Shown: in pieces, positions 5,350 through 11,237 of the stretch
How positions within the stretch are numbered: the first letter of the stretch is position 1
Layout of the letters: each line of letters starts with the position of its first letter
Assembly: GCA_002432095.1 (NCBI GenBank)
Contig: DJFQ01000005.1
Coordinates: forward strand, 29,392 to 40,628
DNA length: 11,237 nucleotides
From: Marinagarivorans sp. UBA5868
Lineage (GTDB): Bacteria > Pseudomonadota > Gammaproteobacteria > Pseudomonadales > Cellvibrionaceae
Direction: 5' to 3'
Made by a program: the position numbers and the translations under genes
Notes under the pieces: generated by a model
Database searches by the model: none
What the model was told of the DNA's origin: nothing
The model's input: the letters and a program-made list of their open reading frames with translations, nothing else

Positions 5350-7896
5350 TTACGCAGTTTCCAATTCCGTGGAAGTAACAAAACGGACAAGCTCATCTTC
5401 ATTAGCAGGTCGTATTTGATTACGCTCCTCAACAAATACAACGGTGTTATCGCGCTTTTCACTATTGACGAACGTGCGAAAGCGCTTGAGTTTTTCAGCA
5501 TCACCAATGGTGGATTTCCATTCGCACTGATAGGCGTCTACCACTCTTTGCATATCGTTTTCCAAATCCGCGCCGATACCCAATTTATCGTCGATAACCA
5601 CATTCTTAAGATATTTTAGCCCTCCCTCCAGGTTATCCATCCATACAGATGTGCGCTGAAGCCGATCGGCCGTGCGAACGTAAAACATCAAAAAGCGATC
5701 GATATATTTCAATAGCGTCGCGTCGTCTAGACCCGTGGCAAAAAGGTCCGCATGGCGCGGTTTCATACCGCCATTGCCACATACATACAAACTCCATCCG
5801 GTTTCGGTGGCGATCACACCCACATCCTTGCTTTGCGCCTCCGCACATTCACGAGTGCATCCAGATACCGCAAACTTCAATTTATGTGGTGCACGCAAAC
5901 CCTTGTAGCGCTCTTCGATCGCAATCGCCATGCCGACACTGTCGAGCACACCATACCGACACCAAGTGCTGCCAACACAGGATTTGACTGTGCGTACCGA
6001 CTTGCCATAGGCATGGCCTGTTTCGAAACCAGCATCCACGAGTTCTTGCCAAATCGCCGGAAGATCATCCAGTTGCGCGCCAAACAAATCGATGCGCTGA
6101 CCACCGGTGATCTTTGTATACAGGTTATATTTTTTTCCGACCTGACCCAGCACGATTAATTTATCCGGAGTAATTTCACCACCGGCGATGCGTGGCACAA
6201 TGGAGTAAGTGCCATTTTTCTGCATATTCGCCATAAAATAATCGTTGGTATCCTGTAAAGGCGCCAACTCATTTTTCATAATGAATCCGTTCCAACAGCT
6301 GGCAAGTATCGAAGCAACTGTCGGCTTACAGATGTCGCAGCCCAAACCGCGCCCGTGCTTTTCGATCAGCGCATCGAAGGTCTGAATTTTTTCGACGCGC
6401 ACCAAATGAAACAATTCTTGTCGGGTAAACGGAAAATGCTCACAGAGATCGGTGTTGACCTCGACACCTAGTTTGGTGAGTTCGCTATTCATGACCTGAG
6501 TCGCGAGTGCAACGCAACCGCCACAACCCGTGCCCGCTTTAGTCATGCTTTTAATCGCGCCGATCGTTGTGGCACCATCGCGCACCGCGCAGCAAATAGT
6601 GCCTTTGCTAACGTCGTGACATGAACAAATAGTCGCGGTTTCCGGCAATGCGTCAACACCAAGACCGGACGCAGCCTGACCATCGGATGCCGGCACTATT
6701 AATTGCTCGGGCGCTTCCGGGACATCCATTCCGTTGAGGCAAATCTGCAATAGGTTGCCGTAAACTTCCGTATCGCCCACCAGCACCGACCCAATCAATT
6801 TTTTGCCGTCTGGTGATAATACGAGGCGTTTATAAATTTCATTAATACCGTCTTGATAGACGTAGCTGAGCGCGCCGGGCGTACGTGCATGGGCGTCACC
6901 AATACTCGCCACTTCCACGCCGAGCAATTTCAATTTTGTGCTCATATCAGCACCGACAAATTGATCGGCGCCTCCAGTGATATGAGAAACTGCGACCTTC
7001 GCCATTTGGTACCCCGGTGCGACCAGGCCATATATGCGTCCGCTCCATAGGGCACATTCGCCAATTGCATAAATGTTAGCGACGGATGTTTGGCAGAAAT
7101 TATTAACCACAATACCACCGCGTTCACCAACGCTTAGACTGGCATTGCGGGCGAGTTCATCCCTCGGCCGGATACCGGCGGAGAATAAAATCATGTCGGT
7201 TTCCAGATAACTGCCGTCGGCAAAATTCATGCGGTAGCGGCACTTTTCCCCGGCGACGATTTCCTGAGTGTTTTTTTCCGTATGGACTTTTACATCCAGC
7301 TTCTCGATTTTTTTGCGTAGGACAAGGCCACCTCCCTCGTCCAATTGCACGGCCATAAGTCGCGGCGCAAATTCCACGACATGGGTATCGAGACCGAGAT
7401 TCTTTAACGCATTTGCCGCCTCAAGGCCCAGCAATCCGCCGCCGACAACAACACCGATTTTGCTTTGCGCGGCCGACTCGGTTATGGCTTCCAAATCTTC
7501 AATTGTGCGATACACCAGACAATGGGGCTGCTCACGTCCAGGCAAAGGCGGCACAAACGGATAGGAACCGGTCGCCAAAACCAATTTATCGTAGGTTTCT
7601 TTGCGACCACTGGCGGTGATCACACAATTATTTTCCGGTTGTATTTCCGTCACCTGCTCATTCAGAACGTAATGAACACCGTTGCTGCGGTAGTAATCTT
7701 CCGAAGTGAGCATGAGATCCGCTGCGGTTGAACCGGAAAAGTAACTGCTCAACTGCACTCTGTCATACGCTAACCGCGGCTCCTCCGCGAAAGTGACGAT
7801 ATCGAATGTTTCAGCCTGGGGCGAATTGAGCATGTTCTCGATAAATTTGTGTCCGACCATGCCGTTGCCGACAACAAGAATTTTGGTTTTTTTCAT
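5350..7896 (-). CDS. nirB: Assimilatory nitrite reductase [NAD(P)H] large subunit
   Basis: Cytoplasmic NAD(P)H-dependent siroheme nitrite reductase, reducing nitrite to ammonium with six electrons. The 848 residues match the usual full length. Domains in order: FAD-binding Rossmann region (VVGNGMVG, residues 8-15) and NAD-binding region (VVVGGGLLGLEAA, 149-161), with the GIRPR and YAIGE segments of the pyridine-nucleotide oxidoreductase fold; a BFD-like [2Fe-2S] domain with Cys424, Cys426, Cys458 and Cys461; a second cysteine-containing segment around 516-524 (GRGLGCDIC); a nitrite/sulfite reductase half domain (about 555-625, with GGQRIDLFG); and the siroheme/[4Fe-4S] domain with Cys640, Cys646, Cys680 and Cys684 (SCVGSTWC and SGCTREC). 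All redox ligands are intact. The gene is 31 bp downstream of cobA; a GAGG lies ten bases upstream of the ATG, rather far. A terminator-like hairpin sits in the cobA-nirB junction. Confidence 0.98.
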   Translation of the reverse strand: MKKTKILVVGNGMVGHKFIENMLNSPQAETFDIVTFAEEPRLAYDRVQLSSYFSGSTAADLMLTSEDYYRSNGVHYVLNEQVTEIQPENNCVITASGRKETYDKLVLATGSYPFVPPLPGREQPHCLVYRTIEDLEAITESAAQSKIGVVVGGGLLGLEAANALKNLGLDTHVVEFAPRLMAVQLDEGGGLVLRKKIEKLDVKVHTEKNTQEIVAGEKCRYRMNFADGSYLETDMILFSAGIRPRDELARNASLSVGERGGIVVNNFCQTSVANIYAIGECALWSGRIYGLVAPGYQMAKVAVSHITGGADQFVGADMSTKLKLLGVEVASIGDAHARTPGALSYVYQDGINEIYKRLVLSPDGKKLIGSVLVGDTEVYGNLLQICLNGMDVPEAPEQLIVPASDGQAASGLGVDALPETATICSCHDVSKGTICCAVRDGATTIGAIKSMTKAGTGCGGCVALATQVMNSELTKLGVEVNTDLCEHFPFTRQELFHLVRVEKIQTFDALIEKHGRGLGCDICKPTVASILASCWNGFIMKNELAPLQDTNDYFMANMQKNGTYSIVPRIAGGEITPDKLIVLGQVGKKYNLYTKITGGQRIDLFGAQLDDLPAIWQELVDAGFETGHAYGKSVRTVKSCVGSTWCRYGVLDSVGMAIAIEERYKGLRAPHKLKFAVSGCTRECAEAQSKDVGVIATETGWSLYVCGNGGMKPRHADLFATGLDDATLLKYIDRFLMFYVRTADRLQRTSVWMDNLEGGLKYLKNVVIDDKLGIGADLENDMQRVVDAYQCEWKSTIGDAEKLKRFRTFVNSEKRDNTVVFVEERNQIRPANEDELVRFVTSTELETA

Positions 7897-7917
7897 GATG
7901 GCGATACCTCGCTAGTT

Positions 7918-7947
7918 ACGCGAAAAATCAGGCGCTGAGGCGCCGAT
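7918..7947 (-). terminator. Terminator-like hairpin at the cobA-nirB junction (possible attenuator)
   Basis: On the minus strand the sequence ATC-GGCGC-CTCA-GCGCC-T-GAT can form an eight-base-pair stem with one bulged T, followed by four Ts and then CGCG. The descending arm contains the cobA stop codon. This resembles a weak intrinsic terminator inside an operon; ribosomes finishing cobA would cover it. It could lower the amount of nirBD message relative to cobA, or mark an mRNA processing point. Confidence 0.45.
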
Positions 7948-8713
7948 CGCTGAATTGAGAATGGATAAATTCGGGTTGCAGTTGAGCAGCGAGAGTTACT
8001 ACGTCGCCGACGACAATTAACGCTGGCGATTCGATGCCGTAGCGGTCAACAAGCTCTGCCAACTCATAAAGATGTCCCTGCATTACACGCTGATCGGCGC
8101 GACAGCCGTTTTCAATAAATGCGACAGGTGTTCGCCTTGGCATTCCATGCTCCAAAAGAGAATTCTGAATCCAGGAGGCTTTGGAGAGTCCCATGTAAAA
8201 CACCAGGGTGTGGCGCACATTTGCGAGCGCGTTCCAATTGAGATCAGCCTCCGTTTCGCCATGTGCGGTAATGAATGTGCAGCCTTGCGCCAAACCTCTA
8301 TGGGTAAGGGGAATTCCCGCGTACGCCGTGCAACCGGAAGCAGCAGTTATTCCCGGCACCACCTCTACGGTAATTCCGGCCTGAGTCAAGGCCAGTGCTT
8401 CTTCACCACCGCGACCAAACACATAAGGGTCGCCACCTTTAACCCGACAAATGTTTTTACCCGCCAATGCTTTTTTAACGAGCAGTGAATTGAGATCTTT
8501 TTGCGCAATACTGTGCTGGCCTTTTTTCTTGCCGACATAAAAGGCCGGAACCGTCGGAGGAAAAAGATCGCGAATTTCTTCACTGACCAAGTGATCAAAA
8601 AGAATGAGATCCGCCGTTTCGATTGCGCGAATTGCTTTCACCGTCAATAGGTCGGGATCACCCGGCCCGGCGCCTACAATTGATACTTTGCCAGTTGGTT
8701 TTTTTACTTGCAT
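7928..8713 (-). CDS. cobA: Uroporphyrinogen-III C-methyltransferase (SUMT)
   Basis: SAM-dependent enzyme that methylates uroporphyrinogen III at C2 and C7 to give precorrin-2, the branch point to siroheme and cobalamin. The 261-residue length fits a stand-alone SUMT. Family motifs are all present: VGAGPGDPDLL (13-23), RVKGGDPYVFGRGGEE (90-105), VVPGITAASG (118-127), the FYMG region (172-175) and PALIVVGDVV near the C-terminus. It lacks the N-terminal CysG/Met8 dehydrogenase-ferrochelatase part, so the last two siroheme steps must be encoded elsewhere. As first gene of the operon with nirBD, its evident role is to supply siroheme precursor to NirB. The symbol cobA (SUMT type, not the adenosyltransferase of some species) is used. 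The ribosome site is weak (GGGCGG four bases before the ATG). Confidence 0.95.
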   Translation of the reverse strand: MQVKKPTGKVSIVGAGPGDPDLLTVKAIRAIETADLILFDHLVSEEIRDLFPPTVPAFYVGKKKGQHSIAQKDLNSLLVKKALAGKNICRVKGGDPYVFGRGGEEALALTQAGITVEVVPGITAASGCTAYAGIPLTHRGLAQGCTFITAHGETEADLNWNALANVRHTLVFYMGLSKASWIQNSLLEHGMPRRTPVAFIENGCRADQRVMQGHLYELAELVDRYGIESPALIVVGDVVTLAAQLQPEFIHSQFSDRRLSA

Positions 8714-8733
8714 AAAGCCGCCCGTTCAGCAAC

Positions 8734-8750
8734 ACGCTTTTTCCAAGCGT
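8734..8750 (-). promoter_or_regulatory. Hairpin in the cobA mRNA leader
   Basis: Perfect six-base arms ACGCTT and AAGCGT enclose a five-base loop (GGAAA on the minus strand). It lies in the roughly 58-nt leader predicted from the sigma-54 promoter, about 20 bases before the cobA ATG. No T-run follows it. It may affect translation or mRNA stability; I cannot match it to a known leader family. Confidence 0.35.
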
Positions 8751-8782
8751 CGATAATTTAAGAGGAAGACGGGAGCGAAATT

Positions 8783-8797
8783 GCAATCCGTGTACCA
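8783..8797 (-). promoter_or_regulatory. Candidate sigma-54 (RpoN) promoter for cobA-nirB-nirD
   Basis: On the minus strand TGGTAC-ACGGA-TTGC matches the -24/-12 consensus TGGCAC-N5-TTGC with one change. The invariant GG and GC are separated by exactly ten bases. It points at cobA; initiation about 12 bases downstream of the GC would give a leader of roughly 58 nt. Such promoters need an AAA+ activator and are common for nitrogen-assimilation genes. Confidence 0.65.
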
Positions 8798-8837
8798 GAA
8801 CACAAACAGCTTCATAATTTTATTTTTAGTACTTCTG

Positions 8838-8850
8838 AATCAAACAGTTA
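8838..8850 (+). promoter_or_regulatory. Candidate IHF binding site
   Basis: AATCAAACAGTTA fits the IHF consensus WATCAANNNNTTR at every defined position, and an A/T-only run (8814-8828) lies 10 to 24 bases 5' of it, as in strong IHF sites. It lies about 40-55 bp upstream of the sigma-54 -24 element, the usual place for IHF to bend DNA between activator sites and the promoter. Confidence 0.55.
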
Positions 8851-8892
8851 GTTGATAGGTGAGGAGGATTGAACAGATTGGCGAGTGATAAA

Positions 8893-8933
8893 GCACCCTG
8901 GAAAACGCACTCAATAAAGGCACTCAAGCACCA
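8893..8933. repeat. GCAC direct repeats, candidate activator-binding region
   Basis: GCAC occurs at 8893, 8907, 8920 and 8928; the 8907 and 8920 copies are the same 8-mer, GCACTCAA, 13 bp apart. The cluster is about 120-160 bp upstream of the predicted cobA start site, where NtrC-type activators often bind. GCAC is the NtrC half-site core, but no proper GCAC-N-GTGC dyad is present, so NtrC itself is not shown. Confidence 0.35.
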
Positions 8934-8983
8934 TTAGCTATCATTCTTAGCGTCTAATCGCGTTGCATTAACGCACCAAATAT

Positions 8984-9015
8984 GAACACCAAAGAACCAC
9001 TAAGGAACACAAAAT
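8984..9015 (+). repeat. Degenerate GAACAC-type tandem repeat
   Basis: Three imperfect 10-11 bp units in a row: GAACACCAAA, GAACCACTAAG, GAACACAAAAT. It resembles the CAC/AAG-rich low-complexity repeats seen between genes in many environmental bacteria. The function is unknown. Confidence 0.4.
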
Positions 9016-9236
9016 AAATTTAGTAAAAATCGAATGCCATAAAAAAGAACAAACACAGAAAAATCGCACCAATATAAGCCAAATTCATCCTATTCTTATA
9101 AAGTGAAAAAGATGTTGATGGCGGGATCTGAATGCGCGGGGTCTGTCAAATTGGCTTTCGATTTGAATGCGTCCTCAGTGATAAGGCCCCAAGAGCGATC
9201 AATCACAAACGCTTCAAGCCCGATTCTCTTAACCCC

Positions 9237-9242
9237 GAGGAG
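9237..9242 (+). promoter_or_regulatory. Misplaced Shine-Dalgarno upstream of moaA
   Basis: GAGGAG is the only good ribosome site before moaA, but it ends 17 bases before the ATG at 9260, too far for normal use. No ATG, GTG or TTG is in frame between them. An in-frame ATA at 9248 has a five-base spacing. Confidence 0.4.
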
Positions 9243-9259
9243 CTTGCATAATAGCCGCC

Positions 9260-10258
9260 ATGAGCCCACACAATCTTATAGACCCGTTCGGCCGCAAGGT
9301 GCATTACCTGCGTTTGTCCGTGACCGACCGCTGCGACTTCCGCTGTCGTTATTGCATGGCGGAAGATATGACTTTTCTACCGCGCAGCCAGGTATTGTCG
9401 CTGGAGGAGATGACTACCATCGCCCGCGTATTCCGCAGCCTGGGCGGCGACAAGCTGAGGGTCACGGGTGGCGAACCTTTGATTCGTCGCGATGTGCTCC
9501 ACTTGTTTCAGAATCTCGGCAAGCTCGGCTTTGCCGACCTCAGCCTTACCACCAATGGTTCACGCTTGGCGGAATTGGCGCACCCATTGGTGGCGGCTGG
9601 AGTCCATCGGGTGAATATCAGCCTGGACTCCCTACATCCTGAGCGTTTCCGCGATATCACTCGCACGGGGGATCTCCGTTCTGTGCTTGCGGGTATCGAG
9701 GCGGCACAGAGAGCAGGGTTCCGGCGCGTCAAACTCAATACAGTGATCATGCGGCATTTCAATCTGGACGAATTAGTGCCGCTCACCGCTTTTGCCCTGG
9801 ATAATGGGCTGGACATTAGTTTTATTGAAGAAATGCCACTGGGTGAAATTGATAGCCACAAACGCCGGGATGAGTTTGTTAGCAGCGCAGAACTGCGTGA
9901 GCATTTGAGCTCGGTGTTTTTCCTAACACCTATTGATGAATCCAGCGGCGGGCCGGCGCGTTATTGGGCGGTACAGGGCCACGCCAATCGCGTAGGTTTT
10001 ATCTCTCCGCATAGCCACAATTTCTGCGCGAGCTGCAATCGCGTAAGGGTTAGCGCTGAGGGCCGCATTCTGCTCTGTCTGGGTAACGAACACAGTGCAG
10101 ATCTGCGCGCCGTCCTGCGCAATGCTCCCGCCGATCAACAGGACAGTGCACTCGCCGAAGCTTTTGTGGAGGCGCTCAAGCTCAAACCGGAGCGCCATCA
10201 TTTCAATCTGGATGAAGCCCCGCAGATCCTCCGATTTATGAACGCCACGGGCGGTTGA
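9260..10258 (+). CDS. moaA: GTP 3',8-cyclase, molybdenum cofactor biosynthesis
   Basis: Radical-SAM enzyme catalysing the first step of molybdenum cofactor synthesis: cyclisation of GTP to 3',8-cyclo-7,8-dihydro-GTP, which MoaC converts to cyclic pyranopterin. At 332 residues it is of standard length. The N-terminal radical-SAM cluster motif is Cys25-x3-Cys29-x2-Cys32. The RVTGGEP SAM-binding segment follows at about residues 69-75. The C-terminal substrate-binding [4Fe-4S] cluster is Cys256-x2-Cys259-x13-Cys273. The protein ends in the Gly-Gly pair (331-332) that MoaA inserts into its own active site. All are intact, so it should be active. The start is chosen on the family N-terminus (IDPFGRKVHYLRLSVTDRC) because the ribosome site is poorly spaced. 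moaB follows after 34 bp. The family is involved in nitrate reductase cofactor supply, which fits the divergent nirBD operon. Confidence 0.97.
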   Translation: MSPHNLIDPFGRKVHYLRLSVTDRCDFRCRYCMAEDMTFLPRSQVLSLEEMTTIARVFRSLGGDKLRVTGGEPLIRRDVLHLFQNLGKLGFADLSLTTNGSRLAELAHPLVAAGVHRVNISLDSLHPERFRDITRTGDLRSVLAGIEAAQRAGFRRVKLNTVIMRHFNLDELVPLTAFALDNGLDISFIEEMPLGEIDSHKRRDEFVSSAELREHLSSVFFLTPIDESSGGPARYWAVQGHANRVGFISPHSHNFCASCNRVRVSAEGRILLCLGNEHSADLRAVLRNAPADQQDSALAEAFVEALKLKPERHHFNLDEAPQILRFMNATGG

Positions 10259-10292
10259 GCCCCACGTCACCGCTATCGCACAGGAAGTTTTC

Positions 10293-10805
10293 ATGTCACA
10301 AAGTTACGAAGAGTTTTATCCGTTAAATATTGCCGTGCTCACTGTGTCGGACACCCGCACCCTGGCCGAGGATAAATCCGGCGATGCATTGGTAGCCAAT
10401 CTCACTGGCGCAGGCCACTGTTTGTATGATCGTGCACTGGTAAAAGATGACGTTTATCAAATCCGAGCGGTTGTTTCCCGCTGGATTGCCGATGCGAAAG
10501 CGCAGGTGGTTCTGGTGACCGGAGGCACAGGATTCTCGGGCCGGGATAGCACACCAGAGGCGGTGGGGCCGCTGCTTGATAAACACATTCAGGGTTTCGG
10601 TGAACTGTTCCGCCAGATTTCCTTTGCCGAAATCGGCACCTCCACCATCCAGTCACGCGCACTCGGCGGCCTGGCCAATGGCACTCTGATTTTTTGTCTG
10701 CCAGGTTCCACCAACGCCTGTAACACGGCTTGGCAGAAGATTTTGCAAGCGCAATTGGATAGCCGCACCCGCCCCTGCAATTTCTATATGCAGGTAAAAC
10801 TTTGA
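10293..10805 (+). CDS. moaB: Molybdenum cofactor biosynthesis protein B
   Basis: MogA/MoaB-fold protein, in many bacteria the enzyme that adenylylates molybdopterin before molybdate insertion by MoeA; in E. coli its role overlaps that of MogA. The 170 residues match MoaB length. Seen motifs are LTVSDTRT (16-23), TGGTGFSGRDSTPEA (76-90), a GFGELFR segment (101-107) and LPGSTNAC (136-143), the usual molybdopterin-binding signatures. AGGA lies seven bases before the ATG, supporting the start. It sits 34 bp after moaA and 22 bp before moeA, consistent with one transcript. A MogA assignment is less likely from the length and the C-terminal TRPCNF segment. Confidence 0.93.
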   Translation: MSQSYEEFYPLNIAVLTVSDTRTLAEDKSGDALVANLTGAGHCLYDRALVKDDVYQIRAVVSRWIADAKAQVVLVTGGTGFSGRDSTPEAVGPLLDKHIQGFGELFRQISFAEIGTSTIQSRALGGLANGTLIFCLPGSTNACNTAWQKILQAQLDSRTRPCNFYMQVKL

Positions 10806-10827
10806 TCGCTAACCGGAACCAACCTGC

Positions 10828-11237
10828 ATGATGGACGTATTCACCGCGCGCGAACTGATCGCGAAGCAGGCTCGCGGGCTGACAGCTGAGGCATTGCCCT
10901 TGTGCAACTCCCATCACCGCATAGCCGCGCTCGATATGGTTGCAGCCGTCGATGCTCCACCAGCGGACAACAGTGCTATGGACGGTTATGCGCTAAGCCT
11001 TCCCAACGAAGCTCCTCCCTGGGTATTGTCCATTAGCCAAACTGTCGCCGCAGGAACACCACCGGCACCACTGCAAACAGGCACCGCTGCACGAATTTTT
11101 ACCGGCGCAGAAATTCCCGCTGGGGCGAATGCGGTCGTGCTGCAGGAGGAATGCGAGCGGAATGGCGATCAGGTGATCGTCAAAGTCGCGGCGCGACCTG
11201 GCGACAATATCCGACCGCGAGCCCAGGATATTCAGCG
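10828..11237 (+). CDS. moeA: Molybdopterin molybdenumtransferase, 5' part
   Basis: MoeA inserts molybdate into adenylylated molybdopterin, the last step of Mo-cofactor assembly. The frame runs open past the window end; 136 codons are visible of the usual ~400. Family motifs seen: DAPPADNSAMDGYA (42-55), RIFTGAEIPAGANAVVLQEE (89-108) and PGDNIRPRAQDI (124-135), all characteristic of MoeA. Two adjacent ATGs (10828 and 10831) could both start translation, and no strong ribosome site is visible (only GGAA ten bases or more upstream). The 22-bp gap from moaB suggests coupled expression. The assignment is firm although the gene is cut by the window edge. Confidence 0.93.
   Translation, partial: MMDVFTARELIAKQARGLTAEALPLCNSHHRIAALDMVAAVDAPPADNSAMDGYALSLPNEAPPWVLSISQTVAAGTPPAPLQTGTAARIFTGAEIPAGANAVVLQEECERNGDQVIVKVAARPGDNIRPRAQDIQ

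Larger units (their letters stand above)
8714..9259. other. Divergent control region between cobA-nirBD and moaA
   Basis: No gene is convincing in these 546 bp, which are more AT-rich than the flanking genes. From the cobA side outward it holds a leader hairpin (8734-8750), a sigma-54-type promoter (8783-8797), an IHF-type site (8838-8850), GCAC-containing repeats (8893-8933), a GCGTT/AACGC dyad (8960-8974) and a GAACAC-rich patch (8984-9015). From about 9100 to 9259 composition becomes gene-like again, with two copies of GATYTGAATGCG (9125 and 9160). A possible sigma-70 -10 element for moaA (TATAAA at 9097-9102) lacks a good -35. Confidence 0.55.

Noticed and set aside
8891..8933. A true NtrC palindrome upstream of cobA
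   Set aside because: Only GCAC direct repeats are present; no GCAC...GTGC dyad at the right spacing was found on either strand.
8714..9259. A molybdenum cofactor riboswitch or ModE site before moaA
   Set aside because: I saw no long structured leader with the conserved riboswitch core and no TATAT-type ModE dyad.
9103..9642. A 179-codon open frame starting upstream of moaA on the plus strand
   Set aside because: It overlaps the moaA 5' half in another frame, and its sequence is rich in Arg, Pro and Ser with no domain; moaA has intact catalytic motifs throughout.
10402..10917. A 171-codon open frame on the minus strand across moaB and the moeA start
   Set aside because: It is antisense to two genes with clear family motifs, and its composition (Cys, Arg, Trp, Gly rich) is typical of a shadow.
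1..11237. CRISPR array, insertion sequence, prophage or toxin-antitoxin pair
   Set aside because: No regularly spaced long repeats, terminal inverted repeats with a transposase, phage genes or paired small genes were visible.

Overview
This window looks like a chromosomal segment of a free-living gammaproteobacterium with moderate GC content. The gene families (NirB/NirD, stand-alone SUMT, MoaA-MoaB-MoeA, a TraF_2-type outer-membrane protein) would fit the Cellvibrionaceae or a related marine/soil group. That placement is inferred from gene content only. No rRNA, tRNA, CRISPR array, transposase, integrase or phage gene was found.

Layout. (1) 1-1219, plus strand: the 3' end of a TauE/SafE (TSUP) permease gene, then a CPBP/Rce1-type intramembrane protease gene 11 bp downstream. 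(2) 1238-4615, minus strand: a gene for a protein with an N-terminal receiver domain, one membrane helix and a C-terminal extracytoplasmic region (3179-4615), then a TraF_2-like outer-membrane beta-barrel gene (1238-3022) with an internal tandem duplication. (3) 4616-4952, non-coding: the promoter side of the receiver gene, with two tandem copies of a small dyad, and the terminator of the next operon. (4) 4953-8713, minus strand: the siroheme/nitrite-assimilation operon cobA(SUMT)-nirB-nirD, ending in an intrinsic terminator. (5) 8714-9259, non-coding divergent control region: a candidate sigma-54 promoter and IHF site facing cobA, GCAC-containing repeats further upstream, and a CAC/AAG-rich repeat patch. 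(6) 9260-11237, plus strand: moaA-moaB-moeA, with moeA cut by the window edge.

How the genes work together. The two divergent units form a nitrate/nitrite assimilation theme. MoaA, MoaB and MoeA make molybdenum cofactor, which an assimilatory nitrate reductase needs (not present in this window). CobA makes precorrin-2, the siroheme precursor, and NirB uses siroheme with NirD to reduce nitrite to ammonium. The putative sigma-54/IHF architecture upstream of cobA would fit nitrogen control by an NtrC-type activator.

Most of the window is well-known metabolism, and I see no clear new defence or mobile system. The least ordinary parts are the receiver-TM-periplasmic protein and its tandem dyads, the duplicated module in its outer-membrane neighbour, the terminator-like hairpin between cobA and nirB, and the sigma-54/IHF region.
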